This document shows, in pieces, positions 48,815 through 58,194 of a stretch of 64,000 bases of DNA; within the stretch, counting starts at the first letter, position 1; every line of letters starts with the position of its first letter. The notes under the pieces were generated by a model. That model saw only the letters and a list, made by a program, of their open reading frames with translations, was not told the origin of the DNA and searched no databases. The DNA comes from Anabaena sp. PCC 7108 (GTDB taxonomy: Bacteria; Cyanobacteriota; Cyanobacteriia; Cyanobacteriales; Nostocaceae): assembly GCF_000332135.1 (NCBI RefSeq), contig NZ_KB235896.1, positions 3,791,727 to 3,855,726 of the forward strand, written 5' to 3'. The position numbers were made by a program, and so were the translations under genes.

Positions 48815-49504
48815 TTATCGATACCAACTGCGAATTCGATCTGGTGAAACACCGAGTAAATATGCAAGAATGATGATTTGATTAAGTATGGTAATCGTGA
48901 GAATTCCCTGTTTTAGCCATTTCCGTGGAGATGTAATGACAGGCACGGAGACGATAGCAATTTTACCCAAGCGTTTTAGCTGTCGGATCAGTTCAAAGTC
49001 TTCCATAATCCGTAATTCAGGAAAACTGCCAATTTGCTTAAATGTGGCTTTAGTTAAAAAAATAGCTTGGTCGCCGTAGGGCATTTGCCAAAGGTGCGAT
49101 CGCCATCTCACTCCCCATTCTACCAGTCTTAGTCCCCAGTTTGGTGCATTTATCCGCAATGCAAAAGCACCAGCTACAGTCCCAGATTGTTGTAATGTGG
49201 TGCGAATCATTTCATCAAACCCGAATGGTAAACAGGTATCAGCATGGAGAAAAAGCAGAATTTCACCACTAGCTATGGCCGCACCGGCATTCATTTGCAT
49301 AGCACGTCCGGGCTGAGAAGAGATGACTTTTATACCTAATGATTGAGCTATTTGTAGTGTATTATCTTTTGAACCACCATCAACTACAATCACTTCTATG
49401 TTAGTGCTGGATTCAGTACTAGCTAATGTTGCTTTGATATTACTCGCTTCATTAAGTGCGGGAATAATAATAGAAATTCTGTCCGTCGTGATATTTTGAT
49501 TCAT
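48815..49504 (-). CDS. Family 2 glycosyltransferase, TIGR04283-like
   Basis: A 229-residue GT2 transferase from ATG 49504 (the upstream in-frame ATG at 49543 adds a hydrophobic non-conserved tail). It has SIIIPALNEASNIKATLAST, VIVVDGGSKDNTLQIAQ, the metal-binding LLFLHADTCLP, and GDQAIFLTKATFKQIGSFPELRIMEDFELIRQLKRLGK. This pattern fits the transferases of the TIGR04283 group, often beside radical-SAM/selenodomain genes. It opens the operon with the two TVP38 proteins and the flavoprotein. The sugar acceptor is unknown. Confidence 0.88.
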   Translation of the reverse strand: MNQNITTDRISIIIPALNEASNIKATLASTESSTNIEVIVVDGGSKDNTLQIAQSLGIKVISSQPGRAMQMNAGAAIASGEILLFLHADTCLPFGFDEMIRTTLQQSGTVAGAFALRINAPNWGLRLVEWGVRWRSHLWQMPYGDQAIFLTKATFKQIGSFPELRIMEDFELIRQLKRLGKIAIVSVPVITSPRKWLKQGILTITILNQIIILAYLLGVSPDRIRSWYR

Positions 49505-49631
49505 GATGTTTAAATTGTATAAAATAAATGGGATAATCATCAATATTCAGTAAAATCAGCAAGAAATTATGTAGTCATACCTAAAAGTATATATAGAAGT
49601 CATATTTGATTTTTGAAAAAAATTAGGTATT

Positions 49632-49696
49632 GTAGGGTGCGTCAGATATTACAAATCTGTTTATTAATAGAATTTATGGAGTCTGACGCACCCTAC
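49632..49696. repeat. Small hairpin element with 15-base perfect inverted repeats
   Basis: GTAGGGTGCGTCAGA at 49632-49646 pairs exactly with TCTGACGCACCCTAC at 49682-49696. These are the same as the internal inverted repeats of the element at 5160-5282, but here without the TAGGACTTACGCA ends. It lies between divergent genes and might be a solo derivative of that family. Confidence 0.75.
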
Positions 49697-49742
49697 GTAT
49701 CTTTTCATAAATCAAATATTATTCCTATATAACGAGGTGATA

Positions 49743-50264
49743 ATGAAGATATTGACACTAACTGACGATAAATTGGTAATGAAACACAAACCAAATAAGA
49801 CCTGGTTTTTTGCAGGGTTGTTAATTATCTTTTTAGTTTATCAACTCAGTTTTTATTTGTATCAAGTATTTTTTATACCAGGTTCACTAACTCAACAAAG
49901 AGGAGACGCACATTTAATTTACGGTATATTTCTAATTTTTTTAATTGCTGTGACCAGTTCTCAAGTCTTAACTCCTGAAGTTACTTGTAGTTTCGATAAA
50001 AACATGAGTCAGGTAGTTATAGAATCCAAAAGTTTAAGTAATATCACAGTTACAAAGTATGCATTTGCAGATATTGAGCGTGCTGATATCGAACAATATC
50101 AGGAACGCTTCGGTCAAGTTGGTCGTCCTGTCCTAATTTTGAAATCTCTAAAAACTATCCCAATTCACACCGACTATATCAAAGCCCAAGATATTCGACA
50201 TGATATTTACACTATCAATAAATTTATCAGGCAATGTCTAGAAGGGAAAAACTTTCTAGGTTGA
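49743..50264 (+). CDS. Unknown membrane protein, 173 residues
   Basis: Read from ATG 49743; an in-frame GTG at 49737 lies in the ribosome site GAGGTGA and is less likely. Two hydrophobic helices (WFFAGLLIIFLVYQLSFYLYQVFF, LIYGIFLIFLIAVTSSQVL) are followed by a beta-rich soluble C-terminal domain (VTCSFDKNMSQVVIESKSLSNITVTKYAFADIERADIEQY). The layout, two helices then a PH-like domain, is similar to the protein at 12004-12804. The function is unknown. It lies 82 bases before the kinase gene on the same strand. Confidence 0.75.
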   Translation: MKILTLTDDKLVMKHKPNKTWFFAGLLIIFLVYQLSFYLYQVFFIPGSLTQQRGDAHLIYGIFLIFLIAVTSSQVLTPEVTCSFDKNMSQVVIESKSLSNITVTKYAFADIERADIEQYQERFGQVGRPVLILKSLKTIPIHTDYIKAQDIRHDIYTINKFIRQCLEGKNFLG

Positions 50265-50346
50265 GACTGATTTTTATTGCAACCGTGATATTTTTCCTTC
50301 TCTAACCCTAAAGAAGCGCTAAAATCGATCCAGCCTTTGCATTTTC

Positions 50347-52044
50347 GTGGTTTTGTCCCAGATAAATCAGAGTGCGGTTCACTGCATAAATCCCAACTGT
50401 CAACGTCCTTACCCCCAACCTTGGGGAAACAAATTTTGTAACAGCTGTGGCGCACCGCTACATTTGTTAGACCGTTATCACCCACTCGAACCCCTCGGAT
50501 CGGGAGGATTTGCTCAAATTTACACTGTTTGGGATGAAAAAACCCAGACAGATAAAGTGCTGAAAGTCTTAGTGGAAGATTCCCCCAAGGCGCTGGAATT
50601 GTTTATCCAAGAAGCGGAAGTTTTAAGTAATTTCCGTCATCCGGGTGTACCCAAAGTTGATGCTGACGGGTATTTTCAAATCAATTTGACTAGTCCTAAA
50701 CCGCACCAGTTGGCTTGTCTGGTGATGGAAAAAATTAATGGGCAAAATTTAGAAGAAATCCTCAGAAATTATCCTCAAGGATGTCCAGAGGACTTGGTGC
50801 TAAATTGGTTCGCCCAAGGGATCAAGATTTTGCAGGAATTGCACAAACGCCAAATTATTCACCGGGACATCAAACCTTCTAATTTAATGCTGCGTCATCC
50901 TTCGCCAACTGCACCTCTTCAGGCGGAACAATTGGTGTTGATTGATTTTGGCGGGGCTAAACAATTTACTGGGGCGATATTGCGATCGCACATTCCTTCC
51001 ACGCGCTTATTTTCTTCTGGTTATAGTCCACCAGAACAAGTGATTGGTGGTAATGTCGGACCTGCTGCGGATTTTTATGCTTTGGGAAGGACGATAATTG
51101 AATTACTGACAGGGAGATATCCCCAGGATTTAGAAGATCCCATGACTGGGGAGTTACGCTGGCGCAATCGATGCAATATTAACCCCCGTCTGGCCGACTT
51201 ATTAGATGAAATGGTACAGAAGGAAGTGCGATCGCGTCCTGCCCATGCAGCTATTATTCAAAAAAGATTACTAAAAATTGTCCCCACTGGATCACAACCA
51301 GGATTCTTTAGCCGAGTGGGAAAATCTATCCACCAAACAGTTACCAAATTTACCCAAACCGTAAGTAATACTACAGTATTCACAATTAGGACGATATTTC
51401 AATTTTTATTAGCTTGTCTAGCAACAATTTGGGCAATGATTTTGGGTAGTATCGGCGCTATTTTAGGTACAATCGTCGGTTTTATTCTGGCTTATCAAAC
51501 AAAATTAGGCACTGACGTGGTGGAATTGATATCACTTCAACTAGCCCAACTAATACAAAATTATCAACCTACTTCAGCCCCAGAAATTTTAGTATTTGCT
51601 GTTGCTGGTTTTGGAACCGCTTGGGGACTTACCCTCTCTGGGAGTTTTGGTCAAAAGCGACGATTTTTAGTAGCATCGCTGATGGGTTTAATTGGTTATA
51701 GTTTGGGCTGGATAATTTGGCAATTCATCAAACCACATAATAGCGCTGAAGGTTTGGTTGCATGGATTTTGGTATCCGTTTCCTTACTTACATTGGGTTT
51801 AGGTTTTCGTACCCATTACCTAGCTTACGCTTTTCTAGCTTCCTTTGGCAGTGCAAACATTCTCGCAGCCTTGATTCATTTAGGAGTTCCAGCACCTATC
51901 TTCCATTTTTCCAGTCAGCCTAGCTGGGTTGAATTATTCCTACCCATAGTTTTTTTTGGTTTAATGGGCATTTTGATCAGTTTGTGCTTAGGGTTGAGTT
52001 ACTACCTAATTGTGCCTTGCTTACGTTGGTTAGGGTGGCGATAA
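50347..52044 (+). CDS. Ser/Thr protein kinase with zinc ribbon and membrane segments
   Basis: A 565-residue kinase starting at GTG 50347. A zinc-ribbon with CxxxxC and CxxC spacing (CINPNC...CNSCG) occupies residues 13-35. The kinase domain follows: LGSGGFAQIYTV (Gly loop), VLKVL (lysine), IHRDIKPSNLM (catalytic), LIDFGGAKQF (metal) and SPPEQVIGG. The C-terminal 230 residues contain about six hydrophobic helices, so the kinase is anchored in the membrane with no large outer domain. Such Hanks-type kinases are numerous in filamentous cyanobacteria; substrate and signal are unknown. Confidence 0.93.
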   Translation: MVLSQINQSAVHCINPNCQRPYPQPWGNKFCNSCGAPLHLLDRYHPLEPLGSGGFAQIYTVWDEKTQTDKVLKVLVEDSPKALELFIQEAEVLSNFRHPGVPKVDADGYFQINLTSPKPHQLACLVMEKINGQNLEEILRNYPQGCPEDLVLNWFAQGIKILQELHKRQIIHRDIKPSNLMLRHPSPTAPLQAEQLVLIDFGGAKQFTGAILRSHIPSTRLFSSGYSPPEQVIGGNVGPAADFYALGRTIIELLTGRYPQDLEDPMTGELRWRNRCNINPRLADLLDEMVQKEVRSRPAHAAIIQKRLLKIVPTGSQPGFFSRVGKSIHQTVTKFTQTVSNTTVFTIRTIFQFLLACLATIWAMILGSIGAILGTIVGFILAYQTKLGTDVVELISLQLAQLIQNYQPTSAPEILVFAVAGFGTAWGLTLSGSFGQKRRFLVASLMGLIGYSLGWIIWQFIKPHNSAEGLVAWILVSVSLLTLGLGFRTHYLAYAFLASFGSANILAALIHLGVPAPIFHFSSQPSWVELFLPIVFFGLMGILISLCLGLSYYLIVPCLRWLGWR

Positions 52045-52050
52045 TAAGCT

Positions 52051-52216
52051 TAGGACTTACGCAAGTGTCACACTAAAAATCTGTTGTAGGGTGCTTTACT
52101 ACTGCATAAATCCTGCAAATAAACAGATTGTTGATATCTGACGCACCTAATATGCTGGAAATAACTAATTCCAGTTGATGCAGATCATGTTTCATTTGTA
52201 TAGTGCGTAAGTCCTA
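52051..52216. repeat. MITE-like element B
   Basis: A 166-base element with termini TAGGACTTACGCA (52051-52063) and TGCGTAAGTCCTA (52204-52216), starting six bases after the kinase stop. The interior shares GCAAATAAACAGAT and TTGATATCTGACGCACC with the copy at 5160-5282, which supports a common family rather than chance inverted repeats. Confidence 0.82.
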
Positions 52217-52239
52217 GAAATTAGCAAGTTAAATGACGA

Positions 52240-53274
52240 TTAGCTTATTACAGCCGCTTCTAACATTTTGATTGTTCCATTCTCAGCATCTATTTCTACT
52301 TCTACACCCATTGGTACTGTAAATTTATCTTGAATATGACCAATCATAGAACCATACCAAGCTGGAATACCTAAAGGCTGAATATGCTGTTTTAATATTT
52401 GCATTAATGTAAATGATGGTTCATCTCCCAATTGACAATTCGTACATTGTGCAAAAATAAAGCCATTAATTTGCTGTAGAATACCAGCATTTTTTAATTG
52501 CGTCAGCATTCGGTCTATGCGATAAATATCTTCGCCAATATCTTCCAAAAATAAAATATTTTTTCGCCAAGATGGTAAATAAACTGAACCCACCATTGCT
52601 GCTATCACGGACAAGTTACCACCAACAATTTTACCCCTGGCTTTTCCCGGTGAAATTACTTCTATTTTCCCAGCGCTATTGTGATTATTTTCCATGATTA
52701 CAGTTTCGGCATTAAATAATATCCGTTTAAAATAATCAACTGTAAATTGATTCCAAGTTGATGTCGCAACTGCCCCATGAAAAGTAACTAATCGACTGCG
52801 AGCATTAATAGCTAATAATAAAGAAGTAATATCACTATAACCCATAATAATTTTGGGATGAGAACGGATCAGAGGATAATTAAGTAAAGGTAAAATCCGA
52901 TTACAGCCCCAACCGCCACGCATGGCAATAATGACTTTTATCGATTTATCTGCAAACATTGTATTTATATCTTGGGCGCGGTCTGCATCTTTTCCGGCTA
53001 AATATCCGTCCCGATCTAAAATATGTACACCTGTTTTAACTTTCAGTCCTAAGTTTATAAAAGTTTGTTTTGCATCTTCTATATCTTTAGCTTCAACAAT
53101 ACCTGCCGGGGAAATTAATCCTACAGTATCGCCAATTTGTAAACATGGCGGTTTGATAATTGTGTTTGGTGAAAGTGACTTTTTGGCAATAACTGGAGGG
53201 ATTTGGGTTGCTAAATGGGTTGCTAAAGTAGTTACTCCCAAGGTAGTGATAAATTGACGACGGTTGATGTTCAT
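52240..53274 (-). CDS. S66 family LD-carboxypeptidase, exported by Tat
   Basis: A 344-residue protein from ATG 53274. The N-terminus MNINRRQFITTLGVTTLATHLA is a twin-arginine signal, so the enzyme is probably periplasmic. The S66 fold shows GDTVGLISPAGIV, the Ser nucleophile region IIMGYSDITSLLLAI, GGNLSVIAAMVGS, FLEDIGEDIYRIDRML and the final His in YGSMIGHIQDK, consistent with a Ser-Glu-His triad. The family cuts LD bonds of murein peptides or processes microcin C-like peptides. Wall recycling is the likely role. Confidence 0.9.
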   Translation of the reverse strand: MNINRRQFITTLGVTTLATHLATQIPPVIAKKSLSPNTIIKPPCLQIGDTVGLISPAGIVEAKDIEDAKQTFINLGLKVKTGVHILDRDGYLAGKDADRAQDINTMFADKSIKVIIAMRGGWGCNRILPLLNYPLIRSHPKIIMGYSDITSLLLAINARSRLVTFHGAVATSTWNQFTVDYFKRILFNAETVIMENNHNSAGKIEVISPGKARGKIVGGNLSVIAAMVGSVYLPSWRKNILFLEDIGEDIYRIDRMLTQLKNAGILQQINGFIFAQCTNCQLGDEPSFTLMQILKQHIQPLGIPAWYGSMIGHIQDKFTVPMGVEVEIDAENGTIKMLEAAVIS

Positions 53275-53451
53275 GGAGAATATAATTTTAATATTTACTC
53301 TTGTCTTTCCCGACATCCAGATTAAATAATTCTTAATAGTGCCTTCTTTTCTGTTCCCTGTTCCCTGTTCCCTGATAACTTGGTGATTTATTGATAACAG
53401 AATACCACTACAGAGATAAAGTAAAAGGTACAGAATTTAGAGAATTTACAA

Positions 53452-53817
53452 ATGACACTAAAACGCTTTATCATCGAAATGGGAATGGGAATAGACCAGC
53501 ACGGACAGGAACCGACTGTAGCCGCAGCGAGGGCGGTCAGAAATGCGATCGCTCACAATGCCTTACTTGGTATTATGGAAATAGCCGGGTTAAAAGACCC
53601 AAATGAGATGATTGTGGAAGTCAAGGTAGCAGTACCCTACCCCGAACAAGTCCGAGAAGCAGAGGTATTAGCTGTTCTTCCCTTTGGTCGTAAATCTCTC
53701 ACCGTAGAAAGTGGGGGAATGGTAGTTGATGGTTTAGCAATACCGTCTCTCAACGATAAAAATGACGAAATGTTGATAGCAGTTGCAGCGGTGACAGTTT
53801 TAGTGGAAGTAGCATAA
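53452..53817 (+). CDS. Lin0512 family protein
   Basis: A 121-residue protein with the family pattern RFIIEMGMGIDQHGQEPTVAAARAVRNAIAHNALLGI and EVKVAVPYPEQVREAEVLAVLPFG. The fold resembles other small ring-forming proteins, but no activity is known. It is well preserved in length and lies divergent from the carboxypeptidase across a spacer that holds three TTCCCTG units at 53351-53374. Confidence 0.85.
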   Translation: MTLKRFIIEMGMGIDQHGQEPTVAAARAVRNAIAHNALLGIMEIAGLKDPNEMIVEVKVAVPYPEQVREAEVLAVLPFGRKSLTVESGGMVVDGLAIPSLNDKNDEMLIAVAAVTVLVEVA

Positions 53818-53860
53818 TTACATTACAATTAAGTAGAGTAACGTAAATAATTAAAGGTTT

Positions 53861-53906
53861 GTAGTCAGGTCTTTAGACCTGAAATTCGGGCTAAAGCCCT
53901 AACTAC
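53861..53906. repeat. Compound palindrome (GTAGT...ACTAC with two inner hairpins)
   Basis: The outer arms GTAGT (53861-53865) and ACTAC (53902-53906) enclose two palindromes, AGGTCTTTAGACCT (53867-53880) and GGGCTAAAGCCC (53888-53899). The layout would fold as a three-way cruciform. Such pieces are dispersed in cyanobacterial genomes; in this place, 43 bases after a stop codon, it could also end transcription. Confidence 0.65.
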
Positions 53907-54095
53907 GAGCTAGTTTCCGAATTTGTTACCTTACTTAACATAGTTCTATTTATTTTCGCCTAGTTACTTACCTCACAATTTCCTAATTATTAGGTCAGTA
54001 ACGCTGACCTTTATTTTCTGCGCTAAACTAGATTTATGGGCATCATCTCTGGCAGTAAGTTCCATCAACCAACTATCTTCATCACTTCAGTTACA

Positions 54096-54434
54096 ATGCC
54101 TCCAGAGCCTAAGAAATCAATCGAAATTCAAGATATCATCGGACTCAAACCGCAACACTTTGCTGACTTAATTAGAACTGCACAATTGGTTTTTGATCCA
54201 ACTGCGGGAGTTACTGGTAGAAACTACACAGTTAACTGGCAAGAGCTTGGTATTCCTGGTAATGTATTAGATAATCTCAGAATACTTGGTCAGGAATATC
54301 AGTATGATTCTCCACATCTTCCCCCTGAAGTTGTCTGGAGTCAGTTAACACCAGAAACTCGTATTTGGTTCATTGAAAATAAAGATACCTTGTGGCGGTT
54401 TGAAGAATTTTTTCCTGCACTTGACGAAGATTAA
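54096..54434 (+). CDS. Conserved hypothetical protein, 112 residues
   Basis: Read from ATG 54096; an in-frame ATG at 54036 would add 20 residues with weak conservation-like character. The protein reads MPPEPKKSIEIQDIIGLKPQHFADLIRTAQLVFDPTAGVTGRNYTVNWQELGIPGNVLDNLRILGQEYQY and ends acidic. No signal or membrane segment. I do not recognise a function. Confidence 0.7.
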   Translation: MPPEPKKSIEIQDIIGLKPQHFADLIRTAQLVFDPTAGVTGRNYTVNWQELGIPGNVLDNLRILGQEYQYDSPHLPPEVVWSQLTPETRIWFIENKDTLWRFEEFFPALDED

Positions 54435-54633
54435 AAAGCGGAACTGTTCTCAGCAATACAGTTTGAAAAGAGGATGCAATATATTTGTATTCTCTTTTCT
54501 ATTTTTAGCATTTTAGTGAATTATATCCTAGGCTATATTTATACTTATTTTCACCGATTGATAATTTTTGGATCTCAACCCGGAACATAGCTAAAATTGA
54601 GAGAATTAAATACTAATATCTAACAGGAAGATA

Positions 54634-55167
54634 ATGCTTATAAGAATTTGGGCTGCTAGGCTTTTTCTAACTTCTTTTTGGTTGATATTGGGCGCTATAA
54701 CTGCGGATTTAAATAATAATAGGATTGTTTTAGCGGAAGCACCCCTAGAATATTCTCAGTCAATTAATGGTAAAAAGATTACCGTTGCTAAATCAGAGTT
54801 TGGGGTTAGGATAGTTGATGGTGAAGGTAAAGTTAATTTTTTCCCGACAACTAAAGTACCCTTAAAGAAAGGTGATGCCTATGGTTGGCAGATTAAACTT
54901 CCGAACCATCGAGGTAAAGTAAAATGGCGGGAGGTTCTCAGTTTACCCAAAGCACCAGAAACTTGGAGTACACAGGAATCTGAGAATTTTTCTATATCAT
55001 CTGACGGAACTACAGCCATTACCAAGCGCACAGAAACACCTGTAAATGGTGTGATTAAAAATTTTTGGAAGATTGCTCCTGGTGATCCTCTTGGTAAACA
55101 TAAAATAGAGGTATATGTTGAGGAAAGTCTAATTGCAACTTTTGAGTTTGAAGTAGTAGAATTTTAG
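54634..55167 (+). CDS. Exported conserved hypothetical protein
   Basis: A 177-residue protein with a signal peptide (ARLFLTSFWLILGAITADLNNNRIVLAEA, cleavage after an A-x-A-like site) and a beta-rich mature part with TETPVNGVIKNFWKIAPGDPLGKHKIEVYVEESLIATFEFEVVEF. The last segment looks like a beta-sandwich strand pattern, which suggests an extracytoplasmic domain. An AGGAAG site precedes ATG 54634. The function is unknown. Confidence 0.75.
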   Translation: MLIRIWAARLFLTSFWLILGAITADLNNNRIVLAEAPLEYSQSINGKKITVAKSEFGVRIVDGEGKVNFFPTTKVPLKKGDAYGWQIKLPNHRGKVKWREVLSLPKAPETWSTQESENFSISSDGTTAITKRTETPVNGVIKNFWKIAPGDPLGKHKIEVYVEESLIATFEFEVVEF

Positions 55168-55322
55168 TAGATTTTTATACGGCTTTTGATTAAGACAAAC
55201 CCAATATCAGCAAAGTAAACCGATTTGGGATTGACTATTATTTTTCTGGGCTGGGGGACAATGGATCTGAGATTTTGGAATTTGTTGATCCCAAAGCTTC
55301 TCCATGTCCCCACATTTCTTGT

Positions 55323-56399
55323 TTAATCTTCCTCTAATTCGATTTCTTCTTCTTCCTCTTCTTCGGTAATCTTCGCCACAGAGTTAGCAGAAACTACAGC
55401 CCCCTTGTCTAATTTTTCACGAACTTGCCCTTCAATTGTGCTGGCAAATTCTGGCTTCTCTTCTAGATATTTGATAGCGTTATCTCGACCTTGAGAAATG
55501 TTGTCGCCGTTGTAGCTGTACCAAGCACCTTTACGTAGGAGAATGCCGGTTTCTTCTGCTAAGTCAACCAGACAACCCAGAGTAGAAACTCCTTTACCAA
55601 AAATGATGTCAAATTCGGCAATTCTAAAAGGTGGTGCTACTTTATTTTTTGCTACTTTGACTTTGACCCGATTACCAAATTCATCTGTGCCTTTTTTCAA
55701 GGTTTGAATCCGGCGAATATCGAGACGTACTGACGCATAAAACTTCAATGCGTTACCACCTGTTGTGGTTTCTGGGCTACCGTATGTAACACCAATTTTT
55801 TGTCGCAACTGGTTGATAAAAATGACTGTGCAACCAGATTTACCAATGTTACCAGTAATTTTACGCAGAGCTTGGCTCATTAACCGGGCTTGTAGACCAA
55901 CGTGGATATCACCCATATCCCCTTCAATTTCGGCGCGGGGTACTAGTGCGGCTACGGAGTCTATAACTACAATATCAACTGCGGCAGAGCGCACCAACTG
56001 ATCAACTATTTCTAAAGCTGATTCGCCAGTGTCCGGTTGGGAAACTAACAAGTTTTCTATATCTACACCTAATGCAGCAGCGTAAGTAGGATCAAGGGCG
56101 TGTTCAGCATCAACAAAGGCAGCGATACCGCCATTTTTCTGCACTTCGGCGAGGGCGTGTAGGGCTACTGTGGTTTTACCAGAACTTTCCGGACCATATA
56201 TCTCTATCACGCGCCCTTTAGGTAAACCGCCACCCAATGCTAAATCTAAGGTGAGCGCCCCTGTGGAAATAGTCTCTACACGCATTCGGGTAGCATCGCC
56301 TAGGCGCATGATTGCTCCTTTACCAAAACTGCGCTCAATCTGGCTGAGTACTATATTCAGCGCTTTTTGCTTGCCTGCATTCTCAGTGTTTATTGCCAT
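55323..56399 (-). CDS. recA: Recombinase RecA
   Basis: A complete 358-residue RecA. Walker A is [41 protein letters not shown] and the L2 region around [39 protein letters not shown] are present; and the C-terminus is very acidic ([12 protein letters not shown]). It polymerises on single-stranded DNA for strand exchange in recombinational repair. I looked for a LexA box upstream of the start and found none that is convincing; the spacer holds a short palindromic GCGATCGC and CGCGGAGGGA units. Confidence 0.98.
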   Translation of the reverse strand: MAINTENAGKQKALNIVLSQIERSFGKGAIMRLGDATRMRVETISTGALTLDLALGGGLPKGRVIEIYGPESSGKTTVALHALAEVQKNGGIAAFVDAEHALDPTYAAALGVDIENLLVSQPDTGESALEIVDQLVRSAAVDIVVIDSVAALVPRAEIEGDMGDIHVGLQARLMSQALRKITGNIGKSGCTVIFINQLRQKIGVTYGSPETTTGGNALKFYASVRLDIRRIQTLKKGTDEFGNRVKVKVAKNKVAPPFRIAEFDIIFGKGVSTLGCLVDLAEETGILLRKGAWYSYNGDNISQGRDNAIKYLEEKPEFASTIEGQVREKLDKGAVVSANSVAKITEEEEEEEIELEED

Positions 56400-56693
56400 T
56401 AGAGCCTCTAAATATATGGATTTAAGGATTGTTGCGTTGGGAGTTTCAGTAGAACAGATATACTATTTTAGCTGGAAAATGTGAAAATAGAACTTTTCCA
56501 AAAAGATTGTGAGAAGATCGTAACGCGATCGCGCCATGATTAGGGTAATTGAACTCGACAATTTTGGAAAGAGGGTGATTTTTTTAACGCCAAGGTACGC
56601 GGAGGGAAGCGCGGAGGGACGCTGATGTGTTGAATAAAAATTTGTGATCCTGGTGTTGATGCTAAATTATTAAAATTTGACTTTTAACAAACC

Positions 56694-58190
56694 ATGACAG
56701 GAACGAGTTACGCGGCACAGCACAAGCCCAACCAGTTGATTTACGGTTATGGGCAAACGGCAGTGATTACAGGATGGACGGTGAAGCAAGCGATCGCAAA
56801 ACACCTACAACCATCAGAGTACGCTGTAATTGGTCAGTTGTATTCACCCACTAGGGGTATAAATTTACTAATTCGCAATTTGTTATTAAATCCCCATGTT
56901 CGTCATTTAGTAATTCTCAACGCTACTAAAGAAGATAAAAATGCAGGTGCTTGTCAATGCTTGCTCGACTTTTTTCATAATGGTGTTGAAGAAAATTTAA
57001 GCGACACTGGGCGTAAATCTTGGATAGTTATTTCTCCGATTCCTGGTTATATTGATATTGATATTGATATAAATGCTTTAGAAAAACTCAGACTTTCTAT
57101 AGAAGTTCAAGAAGCTAAATCAATTACTGAAGCAGTTGCACAAATTAAGCATTACGCCCAAAAAGAAATAATTGATCCTTGGGGATTTCCTTTAGAATTT
57201 CCTATGGCTACCGTTGAACCCACAGTTTTACCAGGTTCACGCTATGGACACAGAATTGAAGGTAAAACCATAGCCGAAACTTGGGTAAAAATCATTCATC
57301 GCATTAAGACAACTGGAACAATTAGACCAACTGGTTATGATGGCAAATGGCAAGAATTAATAGATTTAATGGCAGTTGTCACCGATGAACCTGATGATTT
57401 CTATTTTCCTGAACCGAATTATTTACCAATTGATAGAAGTTTTTTAGAAGAATATATTTCGCAAATTTTAGATGATGCACCGAATCGAGAAGGTGTGAAA
57501 TACACTTATGGGCAACGTTTACGTTCTTGGTTTGGACGCGATCAAATTCAACAAGTAATTGATAAACTAGTAGCTGATATTGATTCCGCAAGAGCAGTCA
57601 TGTCTTTATGGGATGCTGGTAAAGATGATGATGATAGTCCACCTTGTCTAAATCATATTTGGGTGAGAATAGTTGATCACGAATTATCTTTAACAGCAAC
57701 TTTCCGCAGTAATGATATGTTTTCTGCATGGCCTGCAAATGCTATGGGATTACGGGAATTACAAAAATATATTTATAATTCTATTGTTCAAAAATCTAAT
57801 CATGCTTTAAAAATTGGTTCATTAATTACCATTAGTCAAAGCGCCCATATTTATGATGATTGTTTTGAAAATGTCGAAAATGTGATCTCATCTCAATATT
57901 CTCAAGTTTGTCAGCAAAGAGACTATTTTGATCCTGCCGGTAGTTTTATTATTACAGTGCAGAATAATATTATTATTGTAGAACATACAACTCCTGGTTC
58001 TGGAGAAGTAGTTAATTGTTATTCCGGTAAATCTGCAAATAAACTTTCCCGGAAAATAGTAGCAGATTGTCCTGGGTTACAAGTTGAACACGCGATTTAT
58101 TTGGGGTCAGAATTACAAAAAGCAGAAATGGCTTTATTAATGAAAGAACAGATTATTTATGAACAGGATAAACCAATAAAATTGAAATAA
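56694..58190 (+). CDS. Thymidylate-synthase-like protein with N-terminal DUF4346-like domain
   Basis: A 498-residue protein. The C-terminal part matches the ThyA fold: YTYGQRLRSW, the catalytic cysteine in DDSPPCLNHIWVRIVDH, and FRSNDMFSAWPANAMGLRELQKYI with the deoxynucleotide-binding Asn. The N-terminal half, about 200 residues (YGYGQTAVITGWTVKQAIAKHL, VRHLVILNATKEDKNAG), resembles DUF4346. Proteins of this architecture in cyanobacteria are annotated as thymidylate synthase; whether it methylates dUMP or a modified base is not shown by the sequence. It is followed after 4 bases by the LRR gene. Confidence 0.82.
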   Translation: MTGTSYAAQHKPNQLIYGYGQTAVITGWTVKQAIAKHLQPSEYAVIGQLYSPTRGINLLIRNLLLNPHVRHLVILNATKEDKNAGACQCLLDFFHNGVEENLSDTGRKSWIVISPIPGYIDIDIDINALEKLRLSIEVQEAKSITEAVAQIKHYAQKEIIDPWGFPLEFPMATVEPTVLPGSRYGHRIEGKTIAETWVKIIHRIKTTGTIRPTGYDGKWQELIDLMAVVTDEPDDFYFPEPNYLPIDRSFLEEYISQILDDAPNREGVKYTYGQRLRSWFGRDQIQQVIDKLVADIDSARAVMSLWDAGKDDDDSPPCLNHIWVRIVDHELSLTATFRSNDMFSAWPANAMGLRELQKYIYNSIVQKSNHALKIGSLITISQSAHIYDDCFENVENVISSQYSQVCQQRDYFDPAGSFIITVQNNIIIVEHTTPGSGEVVNCYSGKSANKLSRKIVADCPGLQVEHAIYLGSELQKAEMALLMKEQIIYEQDKPIKLK

Positions 58191-58194
58191 AATC

